Positions 9,601-18,008 of a DNA stretch of 60,036 nt are shown one piece after another. The notes under the pieces were generated by a model. That model was not told where the DNA came from. It ran no database searches and saw only the letters and a list, made by a program, of their open reading frames with translations. How positions within the stretch are numbered: the stretch's first letter is position 1; each line of letters begins with the position of its first letter. The position numbers and the translations under genes were made by a program. The stretch is from CAZCAC01 sp964496575. Its GTDB lineage: Bacteria; Planctomycetota; UBA1135; GCA-002686595. Where the stretch lies: the NCBI GenBank assembly GCA_964496575.1, contig CAZCAC010000047.1, positions 1 to 60,036 on the forward strand. The letters are read 5' to 3'.

Positions 9601-10383
9601 CGGGGGAAGGGTCCGCTCGTAGGTCTCCAGCACGATCTCCAGGAGCTCGCGCGCCCCGCTGAGGTCGCCCACGTTCAGCTTGCCCAGGGCGAGGAACTCC
9701 CGGACGACGATCATATCCGGGTGGTCCGGAGGTAGGACCCGCTCCTGGTACGCCCACGTGATCGACCAGGCGCGGTGAGCGAGCCGGAGAGCACCTTGCT
9801 CGTTGGCGGTATGGCTGAGATTCCACGCCACGGTCGTGACAGCGAGGCTCCACCTGGCCCCCTGCGGTTCCAGCAGCTCGTCGACGGTGCGCGCGAGGTG
9901 CTCCATCACCTCCTCGGACGCGCCGGCGGTGAGCCGCTCGTTCGCTTCCGCCAGCTCCTTGGACGCACGCCTCGCTGCCGCCCTGGTCTCCTCGGTCTCC
10001 GGCGAGGCGAGCAGGTGCAGGCTCACTGCACCCGTCGAATCCTCGCCGGAAGCGGCGACCGCGACCTGCAACGTCGTCCCCGACGTGACCTCGAGGAGCA
10101 GGAAGGGCGTCGTCCCGCCGCCTGAATCCTCGTCCTCCCCGAGCGTCTCGCCGGACTCTTCCTCCACCCGGAGGAAGGTGTCCAGCTCCGAAGTCGTCCA
10201 GATGGTCAGCACCCCCGAGAACTCCACCTCGTACTCGATCCACTCGGCGGGGCCGTGTCCCTCGAGCAACTGGTCGTCAGCGTCGAGCACGACCGGAACG
10301 ACCCGGTCGTACGGCGAGGACTGAACGTGCTCGGAGTCCTGGAGCAGGGCGAGTGTGCAAGCGAGAAGCAGAGTGGTCAGCAT
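6667..10383 (-). CDS. TPR-CHAT caspase-like protease, exported
   Basis: This 1238-aa protein begins with a hydrophobic segment (MLTTLLLACTLALLQ) that looks like a signal peptide. A domain of about 120 residues resembling a bacterial pre-peptidase C-terminal (PPC-like) fold follows. Residues about 225-650 are ten consecutive 42-residue TPR units of kinesin-light-chain type, each of the form GDLxGARxLxExVLExxERTLPADHPxLLxxRxNLAxxxxxx. The C-terminal CHAT domain carries the catalytic pair His1068 (LATHGWF) and Cys1149 (VLSACET) and the LWKVDD motif, so it should be an active clan CD cysteine peptidase. TPR-CHAT proteins include effectors such as the Craspase subunit, but here there is no CRISPR or partner gene, and the signal-like N-terminus suggests an extracytoplasmic role. 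The substrate is unknown. Confidence 0.9.
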   Translation of the reverse strand: MLTTLLLACTLALLQDSEHVQSSPYDRVVPVVLDADDQLLEGHGPAEWIEYEVEFSGVLTIWTTSELDTFLRVEEESGETLGEDEDSGGGTTPFLLLEVTSGTTLQVAVAASGEDSTGAVSLHLLASPETEETRAAARRASKELAEANERLTAGASEEVMEHLARTVDELLEPQGARWSLAVTTVAWNLSHTANEQGALRLAHRAWSITWAYQERVLPPDHPDMIVVREFLALGKLNVGDLSGARELLEIVLETYERTLPPDHPSIVRTRANLATALSDLGDLHGARALQESVVESDERTLPADHPNLDTNRLHLASTLSSLGEYAEARAMVEAVVEALERLLPADHPHLLRIKTNLASAMEGMGEFRGARVILEEVLEACERSLPPAHPEVVRAHLCIADNMRLMGDLAGARAFLEELLETSEQEFPADHPELPQIRGALAATMGAMGDILAARALEEAILQGYEVTHEADHPSVLRARLRLAATMQEMGDVPGARAIVESVLVNFERILPEDHPDLLATRMRLTVCLKSGGDLERARVIEEGVVAAFERTVPADHPRLLAARINLAVTVGRLGDSARARELLEQVLEAYERTMPATHPDLLDIRLNLANCLRLDGDLSGARAIEETLLGGLETLLPADHRDVLFVRGNLCGTMYLLGDQPAAVAEAEKLAHGMLRRLESISVLAPREVRQAARGARFRISTVTTLLDPEESESRGALAFAIIETWRHAVSVPLPATVAESPEVRARRGEILGLREGLNDLVAAGFGSDRTAEEFTAEVSRLSLERDRLERGLREILVGRGITPRPIEVEAVASSLPEDAAAIGFRRIRLWRPSEEAELGHRKESRLIAHVVRPDGTLRRVDLGAAAELETLAEEWRAALGKPIERGLAMSDDEPDLEVKAGEALRARIFDPVIEALDEETIRLHVCLDDFLHLVSLDALPLDEGRVGDRWRIVHEVSFDRLLSPRGRPESEPGLLVVGGVDFNAEVERRAENGADRPTSPPPEGDRAPRRAGFSPLLQTRFEAEATFTLFDEAFEREAAMLMKKEATKGRFHEIAPGKRFLHLATHGWFAPESVSSSHDEQDRGGSWSPVSASQTVESLAPSTLCGLAFAGANRGRDSLGRVPGILTAEELAGTDLSACEMAVLSACETNVGIRRAGQGIQSLQSALHAAGVRTAITSLWKVDDAATRQLMELFYTHLWLEEMGKAEALWRAKCDLRAAGHPVRDWAAWVLSGEWR

Positions 10384-10571
10384 GGCGGTCGTCGAGTCAA
10401 AGGAGAGGCGCCTCCCGAGGAAGTGGTGGTGCGCCTCGACACTCCTCGATTCTAATCGTTCGCGCCGCGCCCGCCCCGGCGGGACAGGGTTCTCGCTGGA
10501 AATGCCCCGATCGCCGTTCTCGCCCTATCATGTTCGCGTACCCCCGCTGAGGCTGGAAACGGATCGACGGA

Positions 10572-11768
10572 ATGAACCTGCCCGGATCGGAAGCCCTCTA
10601 TCAGAGCCCGAACGGTCTCTGGCCGCACTACCGCCGTTTTCGAGTCGCCGAGCGGCTGCTGCTCACCGGCCACTCCCATCAGGCGTGGCCCGACTGCGGC
10701 TTCGAGGGGCAGGCTCGCGCCTGGGAGGACGCGGCGGAGTACGTCGACGAGAAGTGGCCCCGGGCCTTCGAGATCGCGGAGCGGGTGCGGGCCGGCTACG
10801 CCCGACTGCTCGACGATCCGGACGGGCACTACTCGCTGGCGTCCTCGACGCACGACTTCCTGGTCCGGTTCCTCTCCGCGCTGCCCCTGCGCGAGCGCCC
10901 GCGGATCGTGACCACGGACGGCGAGTACTACTCGATGCGCCGCCAGCTCGATCGACTCGAGGAGGAGGGCGTGGAGGTCGTGCGCGTCCCGTCGGATCCC
11001 CCGGGCGACGTCGCGGCCCGCCTCGTCGAGGCGCTCGACGACCGGACGGCCGCGGTGATGGTCTCCTCGGTCTTCTTCCTCTCGGCGAGGATCGTGCCCG
11101 GCCTGGGGACGGTGATGGAACCCTGTCGGAAGGCCGGCGCGGAGCTGTTCATCGACGCGTACCACGCCTTGAACGTCTTGCCGTTCTCGCTGCGAGTCGA
11201 GGGTCTTCAAGGGGCGTACGTGACCGGCGCGGGCTACAAGTACTGCCAGCTCGGCGAAGGGAACGCCTTCCTGCGCACGCCACCCGACTGCACGCTGCGG
11301 CCGGTGGCCACCGGCTGGTTCGCCGAGTTCGAGGGGAAGGAGGAGCGGAAGACCGGCCATCGCGTTCGCTACGCCGGCGGACCGAATCGCTTCGCCGGCG
11401 CGACGTACGACCCGGCGAGCCACTACCGTGCCGCCGCGGTGCTCGACTTCTTCGAGGAGCAGCAGCTGACGCCGGAGTTCCTGCGCTCGGTGAGCCGGCA
11501 CCAGGTGGGTCTGCTCGCGCGCCTCTTCGACGAGCTCGACCTGGACCCGGCCGACCTCGCGCGCGATCGTTCCGTGCCGCTGGAGGGGATCGGCGGTTTC
11601 CTAGCGCTGCGCTCGCCGCGGGCGGGAGACCTGCAGCGGGAGCTCGCGGCGGCGGGGGTCCTGACCGACTCGCGGGGCGAGGTGCTGCGCCTCGGCCCGG
11701 CGCCCTACCTGTGCGACGATCAGCTGGTGGAGGCGATGGGCATCCTCGGGAGTGTCGCGCGAAGCTGA
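10572..11768 (+). CDS. PLP-dependent aminotransferase class V / kynureninase-like enzyme
   Basis: This 398-aa protein has a fold-type I PLP-enzyme sequence. The putative Schiff-base lysine is K223 in GAGYKYCQLGEG, which matches the SYKYLNxGPG context of kynureninase. D195 in FIDAYHAL should pair with the pyridine nitrogen, and LTGHSHQAWP near residue 35 resembles the kynureninase N-terminal motif. It may hydrolyse kynurenine or a related amino acid, but no other tryptophan-degradation gene is nearby, so the substrate is left open. The gene is divergent from the CHAT gene (188-bp gap) and is followed 41 bp later by the sulfatase, perhaps as a two-gene operon. Confidence 0.8.
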   Translation: MNLPGSEALYQSPNGLWPHYRRFRVAERLLLTGHSHQAWPDCGFEGQARAWEDAAEYVDEKWPRAFEIAERVRAGYARLLDDPDGHYSLASSTHDFLVRFLSALPLRERPRIVTTDGEYYSMRRQLDRLEEEGVEVVRVPSDPPGDVAARLVEALDDRTAAVMVSSVFFLSARIVPGLGTVMEPCRKAGAELFIDAYHALNVLPFSLRVEGLQGAYVTGAGYKYCQLGEGNAFLRTPPDCTLRPVATGWFAEFEGKEERKTGHRVRYAGGPNRFAGATYDPASHYRAAAVLDFFEEQQLTPEFLRSVSRHQVGLLARLFDELDLDPADLARDRSVPLEGIGGFLALRSPRAGDLQRELAAAGVLTDSRGEVLRLGPAPYLCDDQLVEAMGILGSVARS

Positions 11769-11809
11769 CCGACCTCGCTATCCTCGATCTCCTCCCCCAC
11801 CCCGGAATC

Positions 11810-13531
11810 ATGAACGTCATCTATCGCTTCAGCATCGTCGGTCTTCTCGTCGGCCTGGTCGGTTCCTCGGCGACGGCTCTCGCCGGGCCCGACACGGACC
11901 GGCCGAACATCGTTCTGATCCTCTCCGATGACATGGGGTTCAGCGACATCGGCTGCTACGGAGGGGAGATCCGGACGCCCAGCCTCGACGCTCTGGCCGA
12001 AGACGGGCTGCGCTTCACGCAGTTCTACAACGTGGCTCGCTGTTGCCCGACGCGCGCGGCGCTGTTGACCGGGGTGTACCCTCACCAGGCCGGCATCGGC
12101 TTGATGACCGCGAACAGGAAGCTGCCCGGCTATCGGGGGCAGCTCGGGCGCAACGTCCAGACGATCGCCGAGGCGCTCGGGCGGGGCGGCTATCGTTCCT
12201 ACCTGGCCGGCAAGTGGCACGTCACGCGGCACGCCGGACCGGAAGGGCCGAAGGACGGGTGGCCGTTGCAGCGGGGCTTCGAGCGCTACTACGGCACGAT
12301 CATCGGCGCCGGTAGCTATTTCGACCCGGCGACGCTCTGTCGCGGCAACACTTTCATCACCCCGGTCAATGACGAGGAGTATCGACCCGAGGTCTACTAC
12401 TACACCGACGCGATCAGCGATCACGCCGTGCGTTTCCTGGCGGAACACGAGGCGAGCTCCTCGAAGGAGCCGTTCTTCCTCTACGTCGCCTACACGACGG
12501 CCCACTGGCCGATGCACGCGCTCCCGGAGGACATCGCCAGGTACAAAGGCAGGTACGACGACGGCTTCGAGGCGATTCGTAGGGCGCGGTTCGAACGCCT
12601 GAAGGAGCTCGGCCTCATCGATGCGTCCTGGGAGATGTCGCCCGGCACGGACGACTGGGAGAAGACCCCGCACCAGGAGTGGGAGCGAAGGAGCATGGAG
12701 GTCTACGCCGCCATGATCGATCGCATGGATCAGGGGATCGGGCGCATCGTGACCGAGCTCGAGCGGCAGGAGATCCTCGATCGGACGCTGATCTTCTACC
12801 TGCAGGACAACGGCGGCTGCGCGGAAGGGTACGGACGGAACGCTCCGAAGGAACCGTACTCGACCGAGCTGAGGCCGATGGCTCCGGACGAGCTGCAGAC
12901 GAAGATCTGGCCGCCGATGCAGACACGTGATGGCCGCCCGGTACGCGTTGGCCCGGGCGTGATAGCCGGCGCGGAGGACACCTTCATCGCCTACGGGCGC
13001 GGGTGGGCCAACGTCTCCAATACGCCCTTCAGGCGCTTCAAGCACTTCGCGCACGAAGGAGGAATCGCCACGCCGCTGATCGTCCACTGGCCCGAGGGGG
13101 TGGACGACGCCCTCGCGGGCGGACTGATCCACCAGCCCGGGCACGTGATCGACCTCATGGCCACCTGCCTCGATGTCGCGGGTGTGCCGTACGCGGAAGG
13201 GGGTGATGAACAGGAGCTCGTTCCGCTGGAGGGTGTCTCGCTCCGGCCGGCGTTCGAGGGTCGATCGATCGACCGCACCGAGGCGCTCTACTTCGAGCAC
13301 CACCTCAACTGCGCCATCCGCGACGGAGACTGGAAGCTGGTCCGCACGGGCCACACGAAGGGAGCTCGGGTCGACCCGTGGGAGCTGTACGACATGAAAG
13401 GAGACCGCACCGAGCTGAACGACCTCGCCGCCGAGCATCCGGAGATCGTCGAGCGCCTGAGGGCGAAGTGGGAGTCGTGGGCCGATCAGACCCTGGTTCG
13501 GCCCTGGCCGTGGAAGGAGGAGGGGCGGTAG
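11810..13531 (+). CDS. Exported sulfatase (arylsulfatase family)
   Basis: This 573-aa protein has a signal peptide (MNVIYRFSIVGLLVGLVGSS, cleaved near ALA). The alkaline-phosphatase-superfamily metal motif NIVLILSDDMG and the formylglycine signature CCPTRAALLTG (Cys78 followed by the CxPxR pattern) are present, as are GKWHV and the C-terminal DGDWKLVR and ELYDMKGDRTELNDLA motifs. It should hydrolyse sulfate esters in the periplasm or outside, as in planctomycetes that use sulfated polysaccharides. Cys78 needs conversion to formylglycine; the FGE-domain proteins at 44-48 kb are not obvious maturases. The frame is open far upstream, but the signal peptide fixes the start at 11810. Confidence 0.93.
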   Translation: MNVIYRFSIVGLLVGLVGSSATALAGPDTDRPNIVLILSDDMGFSDIGCYGGEIRTPSLDALAEDGLRFTQFYNVARCCPTRAALLTGVYPHQAGIGLMTANRKLPGYRGQLGRNVQTIAEALGRGGYRSYLAGKWHVTRHAGPEGPKDGWPLQRGFERYYGTIIGAGSYFDPATLCRGNTFITPVNDEEYRPEVYYYTDAISDHAVRFLAEHEASSSKEPFFLYVAYTTAHWPMHALPEDIARYKGRYDDGFEAIRRARFERLKELGLIDASWEMSPGTDDWEKTPHQEWERRSMEVYAAMIDRMDQGIGRIVTELERQEILDRTLIFYLQDNGGCAEGYGRNAPKEPYSTELRPMAPDELQTKIWPPMQTRDGRPVRVGPGVIAGAEDTFIAYGRGWANVSNTPFRRFKHFAHEGGIATPLIVHWPEGVDDALAGGLIHQPGHVIDLMATCLDVAGVPYAEGGDEQELVPLEGVSLRPAFEGRSIDRTEALYFEHHLNCAIRDGDWKLVRTGHTKGARVDPWELYDMKGDRTELNDLAAEHPEIVERLRAKWESWADQTLVRPWPWKEEGR

Positions 13532-13572
13532 GAGCGGAGGGGAGTCCGGTCTGTGGGGTGGTGAAGGTTGTG

Positions 13573-13592
13573 GGGTGGGCGTTCGCCTACCC
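13573..13592. terminator. Hairpin between convergent genes
   Basis: GGTGGGC-GTTC-GCCTACC forms a 7-bp stem with one wobble pair and a tetraloop. It sits at the junction of the convergent sulfatase and radical SAM genes and overlaps the stop codon of the latter. There is no T-run, so it is at best a weak or Rho-assisted bidirectional terminator. Confidence 0.3.
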
Positions 13593-15161
13593 CGCCCCCT
13601 CCCCCACTCCGGACCCATCCTCCTGCACCCTCTTCCCCGACAACCTCACCCATGCGTGAAACAGCTTCTGCTCCAGGGGAAACCCGAACCAGTTCGCCCT
13701 CAGGCGCAATCCGGAGATCGAGCGCATCAACCCGCGCAGCGCGCTCGGACCCTCCAGCGCCAGTCCGTCGTAGAAGGTCGAAGCCGCGTTGTACCGCCGC
13801 CACTTCCTCATGACCTCGCGGGGCAATGACGTGTTCGGCGTGTCGAGCTTGTACTCGCACCACGCCCCCCACTCCTCCAGCGTCCGCGGCGGCTCCCAGC
13901 CCCGCTCCACCGCGTGCCGGTAGTCCTCGCAACCGGGGATCGCCCAGAAGGGAAAGACGTCGCTCGGCGAGCCGGGAAAACGGTGCTTGATGAAGGCCGC
14001 CATGGCCAGCGTCTCGTTCATCGCCTCGATCGTCTCCCCCGGATAGCCGATGATCCACGAGACGCTCGTCTGGATACGCCTCTCGTTCAACCGACGCAGC
14101 GAAGGCTCCAGCGTTCGCTCGATGTCGAGGTTCTTCCCTATCAGCGCCTGCTGCTCCTCGCTCCCTGACTCCGCGCCCAGCACCGCCAGATGAAAGCGCG
14201 ATGCGGCCAGATGATCCAGCGATTCGTCCTCGTAACGATGGATGGACTCGACCTCGTACGCAGCGCTCCACCAGAACGGTGACCCCGCCTCGGTCAGACC
14301 CCGGCAGAACTCGTTCGAGCGCTTCTCGGCCACGCCGAAGTTCGCGTCGTGAAAACGCAGCACGTTGAACTCGAAGCGGTCGTGGCACTCGAGGATCCGC
14401 TCGGCCAGGACCTGACCGGGGATCGCCTTCCAGCGACGCCCGGTCACGTCGGGGCTGCAACAGAACGTGCACGGCTCGGGGCAGCCGAAACTGGAGTGAT
14501 AGGTGAAGCCACGCTGCGGCGTGCCCGGTTCCATGTCCCACGGGTCGGCGTACTTGTGGCGCGGCTTCCACCTGTGCGCCTCGTCGTTCTGCAAGGCGAC
14601 GTAGGGCTCGTAGTCGAAGAGGTGCCAGGGAACGTCGGGGATCTCCTCGAAGCCGCGGACGGCGCGGGGCGGAGTCCGCACCGGCTCCCCGTCGCGCAGG
14701 ACCATCAGCCCCGGAACCTCGGCCACGTCGACCCCGCTCTCGATCGCCTGGACCACCTCCCGGAAGGTGAACTCGCCCTGCCCCAGACACACCGCGTCGG
14801 CGACTCCCTCCTCGAAGAACCTCTCGGGCAGCACGCTGGGGAACCACCCGCCCCAGACGATCGGCAGACCGGGGTACCGCTCCCGGATCGCCCGCGCCAC
14901 GCGGGAGCCGTGGGCCGCCTGGAAACCGAGAATGCACGACACGCCGAGGAGCAGCGCTCCGTCGCACAGGTCCATCAGCCGCTCCAGCGGGTCGTCGCAG
15001 ACCAGCGAATCGACGATCACCACCTCGTAGCCGTCGCAATCTGGAAAGCCCGCGATCTGCAACAACCCGAGAGGCAAGAGGTCCCCACTGACCCGCACCC
15101 CCCGCGCGGGATCCGTTCGAAGGGGAAGGAACAGAACGATGCGCTTGTTCCGGTGAATCAT
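13587..15161 (-). CDS. B12-binding-domain radical SAM protein (paralogue 1)
   Basis: This 524-aa protein has an N-terminal Rossmann-like cobalamin-binding-type domain (about 8-150) without a clear DxHxxG cobalt-ligand motif. The radical SAM core carries the 4Fe-4S motif C227-P-E-P-C231-T-F-C234. It is closely related to the protein at 20101: both contain DAVCLGQGE(F/L)TFRE, PWHL(F/I)D(Y/F), SSFGCPExCTFCC and VTGRRWKA. Relatives include class B radical SAM methyltransferases and BchE-type cyclases, so a methylation or rearrangement of an unactivated carbon is possible; the substrate is unknown. The start is set at MIHRNKRIVLFLPLR, just before the first beta strand. It is divergent from the methyltransferase at 15259 (97-bp shared promoter region). 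Confidence 0.85.
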   Translation of the reverse strand: MIHRNKRIVLFLPLRTDPARGVRVSGDLLPLGLLQIAGFPDCDGYEVVIVDSLVCDDPLERLMDLCDGALLLGVSCILGFQAAHGSRVARAIRERYPGLPIVWGGWFPSVLPERFFEEGVADAVCLGQGEFTFREVVQAIESGVDVAEVPGLMVLRDGEPVRTPPRAVRGFEEIPDVPWHLFDYEPYVALQNDEAHRWKPRHKYADPWDMEPGTPQRGFTYHSSFGCPEPCTFCCSPDVTGRRWKAIPGQVLAERILECHDRFEFNVLRFHDANFGVAEKRSNEFCRGLTEAGSPFWWSAAYEVESIHRYEDESLDHLAASRFHLAVLGAESGSEEQQALIGKNLDIERTLEPSLRRLNERRIQTSVSWIIGYPGETIEAMNETLAMAAFIKHRFPGSPSDVFPFWAIPGCEDYRHAVERGWEPPRTLEEWGAWCEYKLDTPNTSLPREVMRKWRRYNAASTFYDGLALEGPSALRGLMRSISGLRLRANWFGFPLEQKLFHAWVRLSGKRVQEDGSGVGEGAG

Positions 15162-15258
15162 GAGCCGCCACGCCCAGGGGCGACCTCGATTCTGCCACAG
15201 CCGCCCGATCGCGCCGCTGCTCTTGGTCGAAAACGCGCAAACGGAGTAAGGTGGAAGA

Positions 15259-16059
15259 ATGAACGGGGCCAAGAGCACCACGGCCTTCGATGCCTTCCTC
15301 GCCTCCCTCGAGGACGAACCGGACGAGACCAGCTTCATCGAGCTGGATCGCGAGGGAGAGCTCGACTACCTGAGCCAGCATCGGTACCGCTTCGACGCCA
15401 CCATCGAAGCGCTGGAATCCGGGACGCCGCCCGAGGCGCTGCTGGATGTCGGCACCACCCCGTTCACCATGTACCTCAAGGCGGCCTACCCGGACGCCGA
15501 GGTCTGCACGATCGACCTGACCGATCTCCTGAAGACCCGCTGCGAGGACAGGTCCATCGAGTTCTTCGCCTGTGACCTGACTCGATCCCCGCTGCCCTTT
15601 CCCGACGACCGGTTCGATGTCGTCCTCTTCACCGAGGTCCTGGAGCACCTCGTCTCGCCACCCTCCGCGGTCCTCCCCGAGCTTCGCCGGGTGCTCCGGC
15701 CCGGAGGCTCCCTGATCGTGAGCGTGCCCAACCTCGCCACCCTGACCCGGCGGTTGAGGTTTCTGCTGGGGCGCTCGCCGCTGGAGGGGGCGGAGAGCCA
15801 GCTGAAGACGGACTGGGTTCACGGCCGGGGACACATCCACGAGTTCACCCGCCGCGAGATCGCCCGCCTGCTCGAGTCCCACGGCTTCGAAGTCGAACGG
15901 ATCCGCACGCTCGAACCTCCCCTGGCCCAGACGATCCGGCACCTCTCCGAGCCCTGGCCCCGACGCCTGATCCAGCTCGCCTGCGCGGCGATCTCCAGCT
16001 GGTGCCCTCCCTTCCGGCGGACGATCATGCTCGAGAGCCGGACACCAGACACCATCTGA
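15259..16059 (+). CDS. Class I SAM-dependent methyltransferase
   Basis: This 266-aa protein has a variant motif I (ALLDVGTTPFTMYL), motif II at EVCTIDLTD, and the motif III/IV region FDVVLFTEVLEHLVSP followed by LRRVLRPGGSLIVSVPN, typical of the Methyltransf_11/UbiE-like superfamily. It is cytoplasmic with no membrane segments. A GGTGGAAG Shine-Dalgarno lies just before the ATG. Its place between the radical SAM gene and the carbamoyltransferase suggests a small-molecule or glycan tailoring role; the acceptor is not predictable. Confidence 0.85.
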   Translation: MNGAKSTTAFDAFLASLEDEPDETSFIELDREGELDYLSQHRYRFDATIEALESGTPPEALLDVGTTPFTMYLKAAYPDAEVCTIDLTDLLKTRCEDRSIEFFACDLTRSPLPFPDDRFDVVLFTEVLEHLVSPPSAVLPELRRVLRPGGSLIVSVPNLATLTRRLRFLLGRSPLEGAESQLKTDWVHGRGHIHEFTRREIARLLESHGFEVERIRTLEPPLAQTIRHLSEPWPRRLIQLACAAISSWCPPFRRTIMLESRTPDTI

Positions 16060-16226
16060 TCTACTCGGAGTCGGTTTCTGCGCGTTGCCTGCAGAAAGCA
16101 GGGCGGGAGGGCCTTGAAGCTCCCGAGAATCGCGATCTGAACAGTATGTTGACCGGTTGGGTTGCGGGCGCCAGCCCGCGCCGAAAGCATCTACCGGCAA
16201 TTCGACGGATCGCGTATCCTCTTCGA

Positions 16227-18008
16227 ATGCTCGTGCTCGGCCTCTTCGGATTCGATACGAATCCCGGTGCCTGCCTGCTCCACGACGGTGAGTTGATCGC
16301 CTTCGCCGAGGAGGAGCGTTTTACCCGCTTCAAGGGATCGCACGGGCAGTTTCCGGGGCGGGCCATCGCCTACTGCCTCTCCTGGGGAAGGGCCCAGCTC
16401 GAGGAGGTCGACCGCATCGCCTTCGGCTGGGACGCGGGCAAGTACCCCTACCGGATGTTCGGCTCCCTGGCGCGCCAGTACCTGCGCCACCGCTCTCGCG
16501 GCGGAGGGGGTCGGGGCGGCAAGGGATCCGCTCTGCTCAAGGTGGTGTCGAACCTCCTGGAGCACAGCCCCGCGCACCTGCGCGAGCAGATCCGTTTCGG
16601 CCTGCGATCGCTCGGGCTGCGAGGAGAGGTCCCCCCCATCGACTTCGTCCCCCACCACCTCTGCCACGCCTACTCCGCCTACTTCTGCAGCGGCTTCGAC
16701 GAGGCGGTGGTGCTGACCATCGACGGCTCCGGCGAGGAGCTCTGCACCCAGGTCTCCCTGGGGCGCGGCGATCGGTTGACCACCGGCGGCAGCATTCCCG
16801 TGCCCCACTCGCTCGGGTGGTACTACGCCGCCTTCACGGCCTACTTCGGGCTCACCCCTTACCGTCACGAAGGCAAGCTGATGGCGCTGGCTGGGCTGGG
16901 CCACGCTCGGGCGAAGGACAACCCCTGGCCCGAGCGCCTCGCGGAGGTCCTGCGCATCTCGGACGGCTCGTACGAGGTGGATCCCGGCTACACGCGCCTC
17001 GGGAGTCACAGCTGGGCGGAGCGCTTCACCGACGAGCTGGCGAGGTGGATCACCGGCTACGACCAGCAGCTCTCGCCCCTCTCCCCGAGCGGTCGTTCCA
17101 CCGGCCGGCTCGTGGAGAACGGCTACGTCGATCTCGCCTGGGGCGTTCAGGCCAGGCTGGAGGAGGCGGCCCTGGCCGTGGCCCGGCGCGCGGCACGCGA
17201 GCACGGGATCAACAAGCTCTGTATCGCCGGAGGGGTGGGGCTGAACTGCAAGATGAACGGGGTGCTGCTACACGACACTCCCTTCGAGGAGGTCTTCGTC
17301 CAGCCCGCGGCCAATGACGCCGGCACGGCGCTCGGCGCGGCGATGGTCGTGGCCGAGGCGGCCGGGGACCCGATCCGGCACACGATGCGACACGCCGGTT
17401 TCGGGCCGGAGTGGTCCAATGCGGCCATTCGCGAGCTGATCGATGAATGCGGCCTCAGCGCCGAGGAGTGTCCGGACGTCGCCGCCCGCGCTGCAGAGGA
17501 GCTGACCGCGGGACGCCTCGTCGGCTGGTTCCAGGGGCGGCTGGAGCTCGGCTCCCGGGCGCTCGGCTCCCGTTCGATCCTGGCCAGCCCCGCCGCGTCC
17601 GGAGCTCGGGAACGCCTGAACCGCAAGGTGAAGTCCCGCGAAGCCTGGCGCCCCTACAGTCCCTCCATCCTCGACGAGGAGCGAGACCGCTACCTCGTGG
17701 GTGCCTGCGCGTCTCCCTTCATGACCGTCGCGTTCCCCGGTCGACCGGAGCGGCGGGAGGAGCTGGCTCCGGTCAGCCACGTCGACGGCAGCATCCGACC
17801 ACAGACCGTGGCGGCCGACGCCCAGCCGCTCTATCACCGCCTGATGACCGAGCACCGGAAACGCACGGGGCTGCCCTTCATCCTGAACACCTCCTTCAAC
17901 TCCCGGGGAGAGCCGATCGTCTGTTCGCCGCGCGACGCGCTGCGCTGCTTCTACTCGACCGGGCTGGAGGTGCTGTTCCTGGGCGACTTCGTCCTGACCA
18001 AGACGTAG
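16227..18008 (+). CDS. Carbamoyltransferase of the NodU/CmcH family
   Basis: This 593-aa protein shows the O-carbamoyltransferase layout: an N-terminal ASKHA-type domain (MLVLGLFGFDTNPGACLLHDGELIAFAEEERFTR, split here for length as LHDGELIAFAEEERFTRFKG) with the HHLCHAYSAYFCSGF signature and the DGSGE phosphate-binding loop, and a C-terminal YrdC-like region (GRLVGWFQGRLELGSRALGSRS, LPFILNTSFNSRGEPIVCSP). The family transfers a carbamoyl group from carbamoyl phosphate, via carbamoyl-adenylate, to a hydroxyl group of a sugar or antibiotic. The ATG at 16227 fits the family N-terminus. Its 3' end overlaps the convergent radical SAM-methyltransferase gene by 58 bp. It points to a carbamoylated product made by this locus. 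Confidence 0.92.
   Translation: MLVLGLFGFDTNPGACLLHDGELIAFAEEERFTRFKGSHGQFPGRAIAYCLSWGRAQLEEVDRIAFGWDAGKYPYRMFGSLARQYLRHRSRGGGGRGGKGSALLKVVSNLLEHSPAHLREQIRFGLRSLGLRGEVPPIDFVPHHLCHAYSAYFCSGFDEAVVLTIDGSGEELCTQVSLGRGDRLTTGGSIPVPHSLGWYYAAFTAYFGLTPYRHEGKLMALAGLGHARAKDNPWPERLAEVLRISDGSYEVDPGYTRLGSHSWAERFTDELARWITGYDQQLSPLSPSGRSTGRLVENGYVDLAWGVQARLEEAALAVARRAAREHGINKLCIAGGVGLNCKMNGVLLHDTPFEEVFVQPAANDAGTALGAAMVVAEAAGDPIRHTMRHAGFGPEWSNAAIRELIDECGLSAEECPDVAARAAEELTAGRLVGWFQGRLELGSRALGSRSILASPAASGARERLNRKVKSREAWRPYSPSILDEERDRYLVGACASPFMTVAFPGRPERREELAPVSHVDGSIRPQTVAADAQPLYHRLMTEHRKRTGLPFILNTSFNSRGEPIVCSPRDALRCFYSTGLEVLFLGDFVLTKT

Noticed and set aside
6475..9735. Plus-strand open frame of 1086 codons opposite the CHAT gene
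   Set aside because: It mirrors the regular TPR codons of the real gene. The composition is Arg/Gly/Glu/Leu without motifs, and it starts within a repeat.
8400..9760. 126-bp periodicity that might suggest a CRISPR-like or satellite array
   Set aside because: It is the coding of the 42-residue TPR units in the CHAT gene. No CRISPR array with short repeats and unique spacers was seen anywhere in the window.
10355..11809. Plus-strand frame leading into the sulfatase
   Set aside because: It overlaps the PLP-enzyme gene in another frame and lacks motifs; the sulfatase signal peptide starts at 11810.
13486..16200. Minus-strand frame of 904 codons across the radical SAM and methyltransferase genes
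   Set aside because: It shifts out of frame with the recognisable radical SAM motifs and has no protein-like segments.
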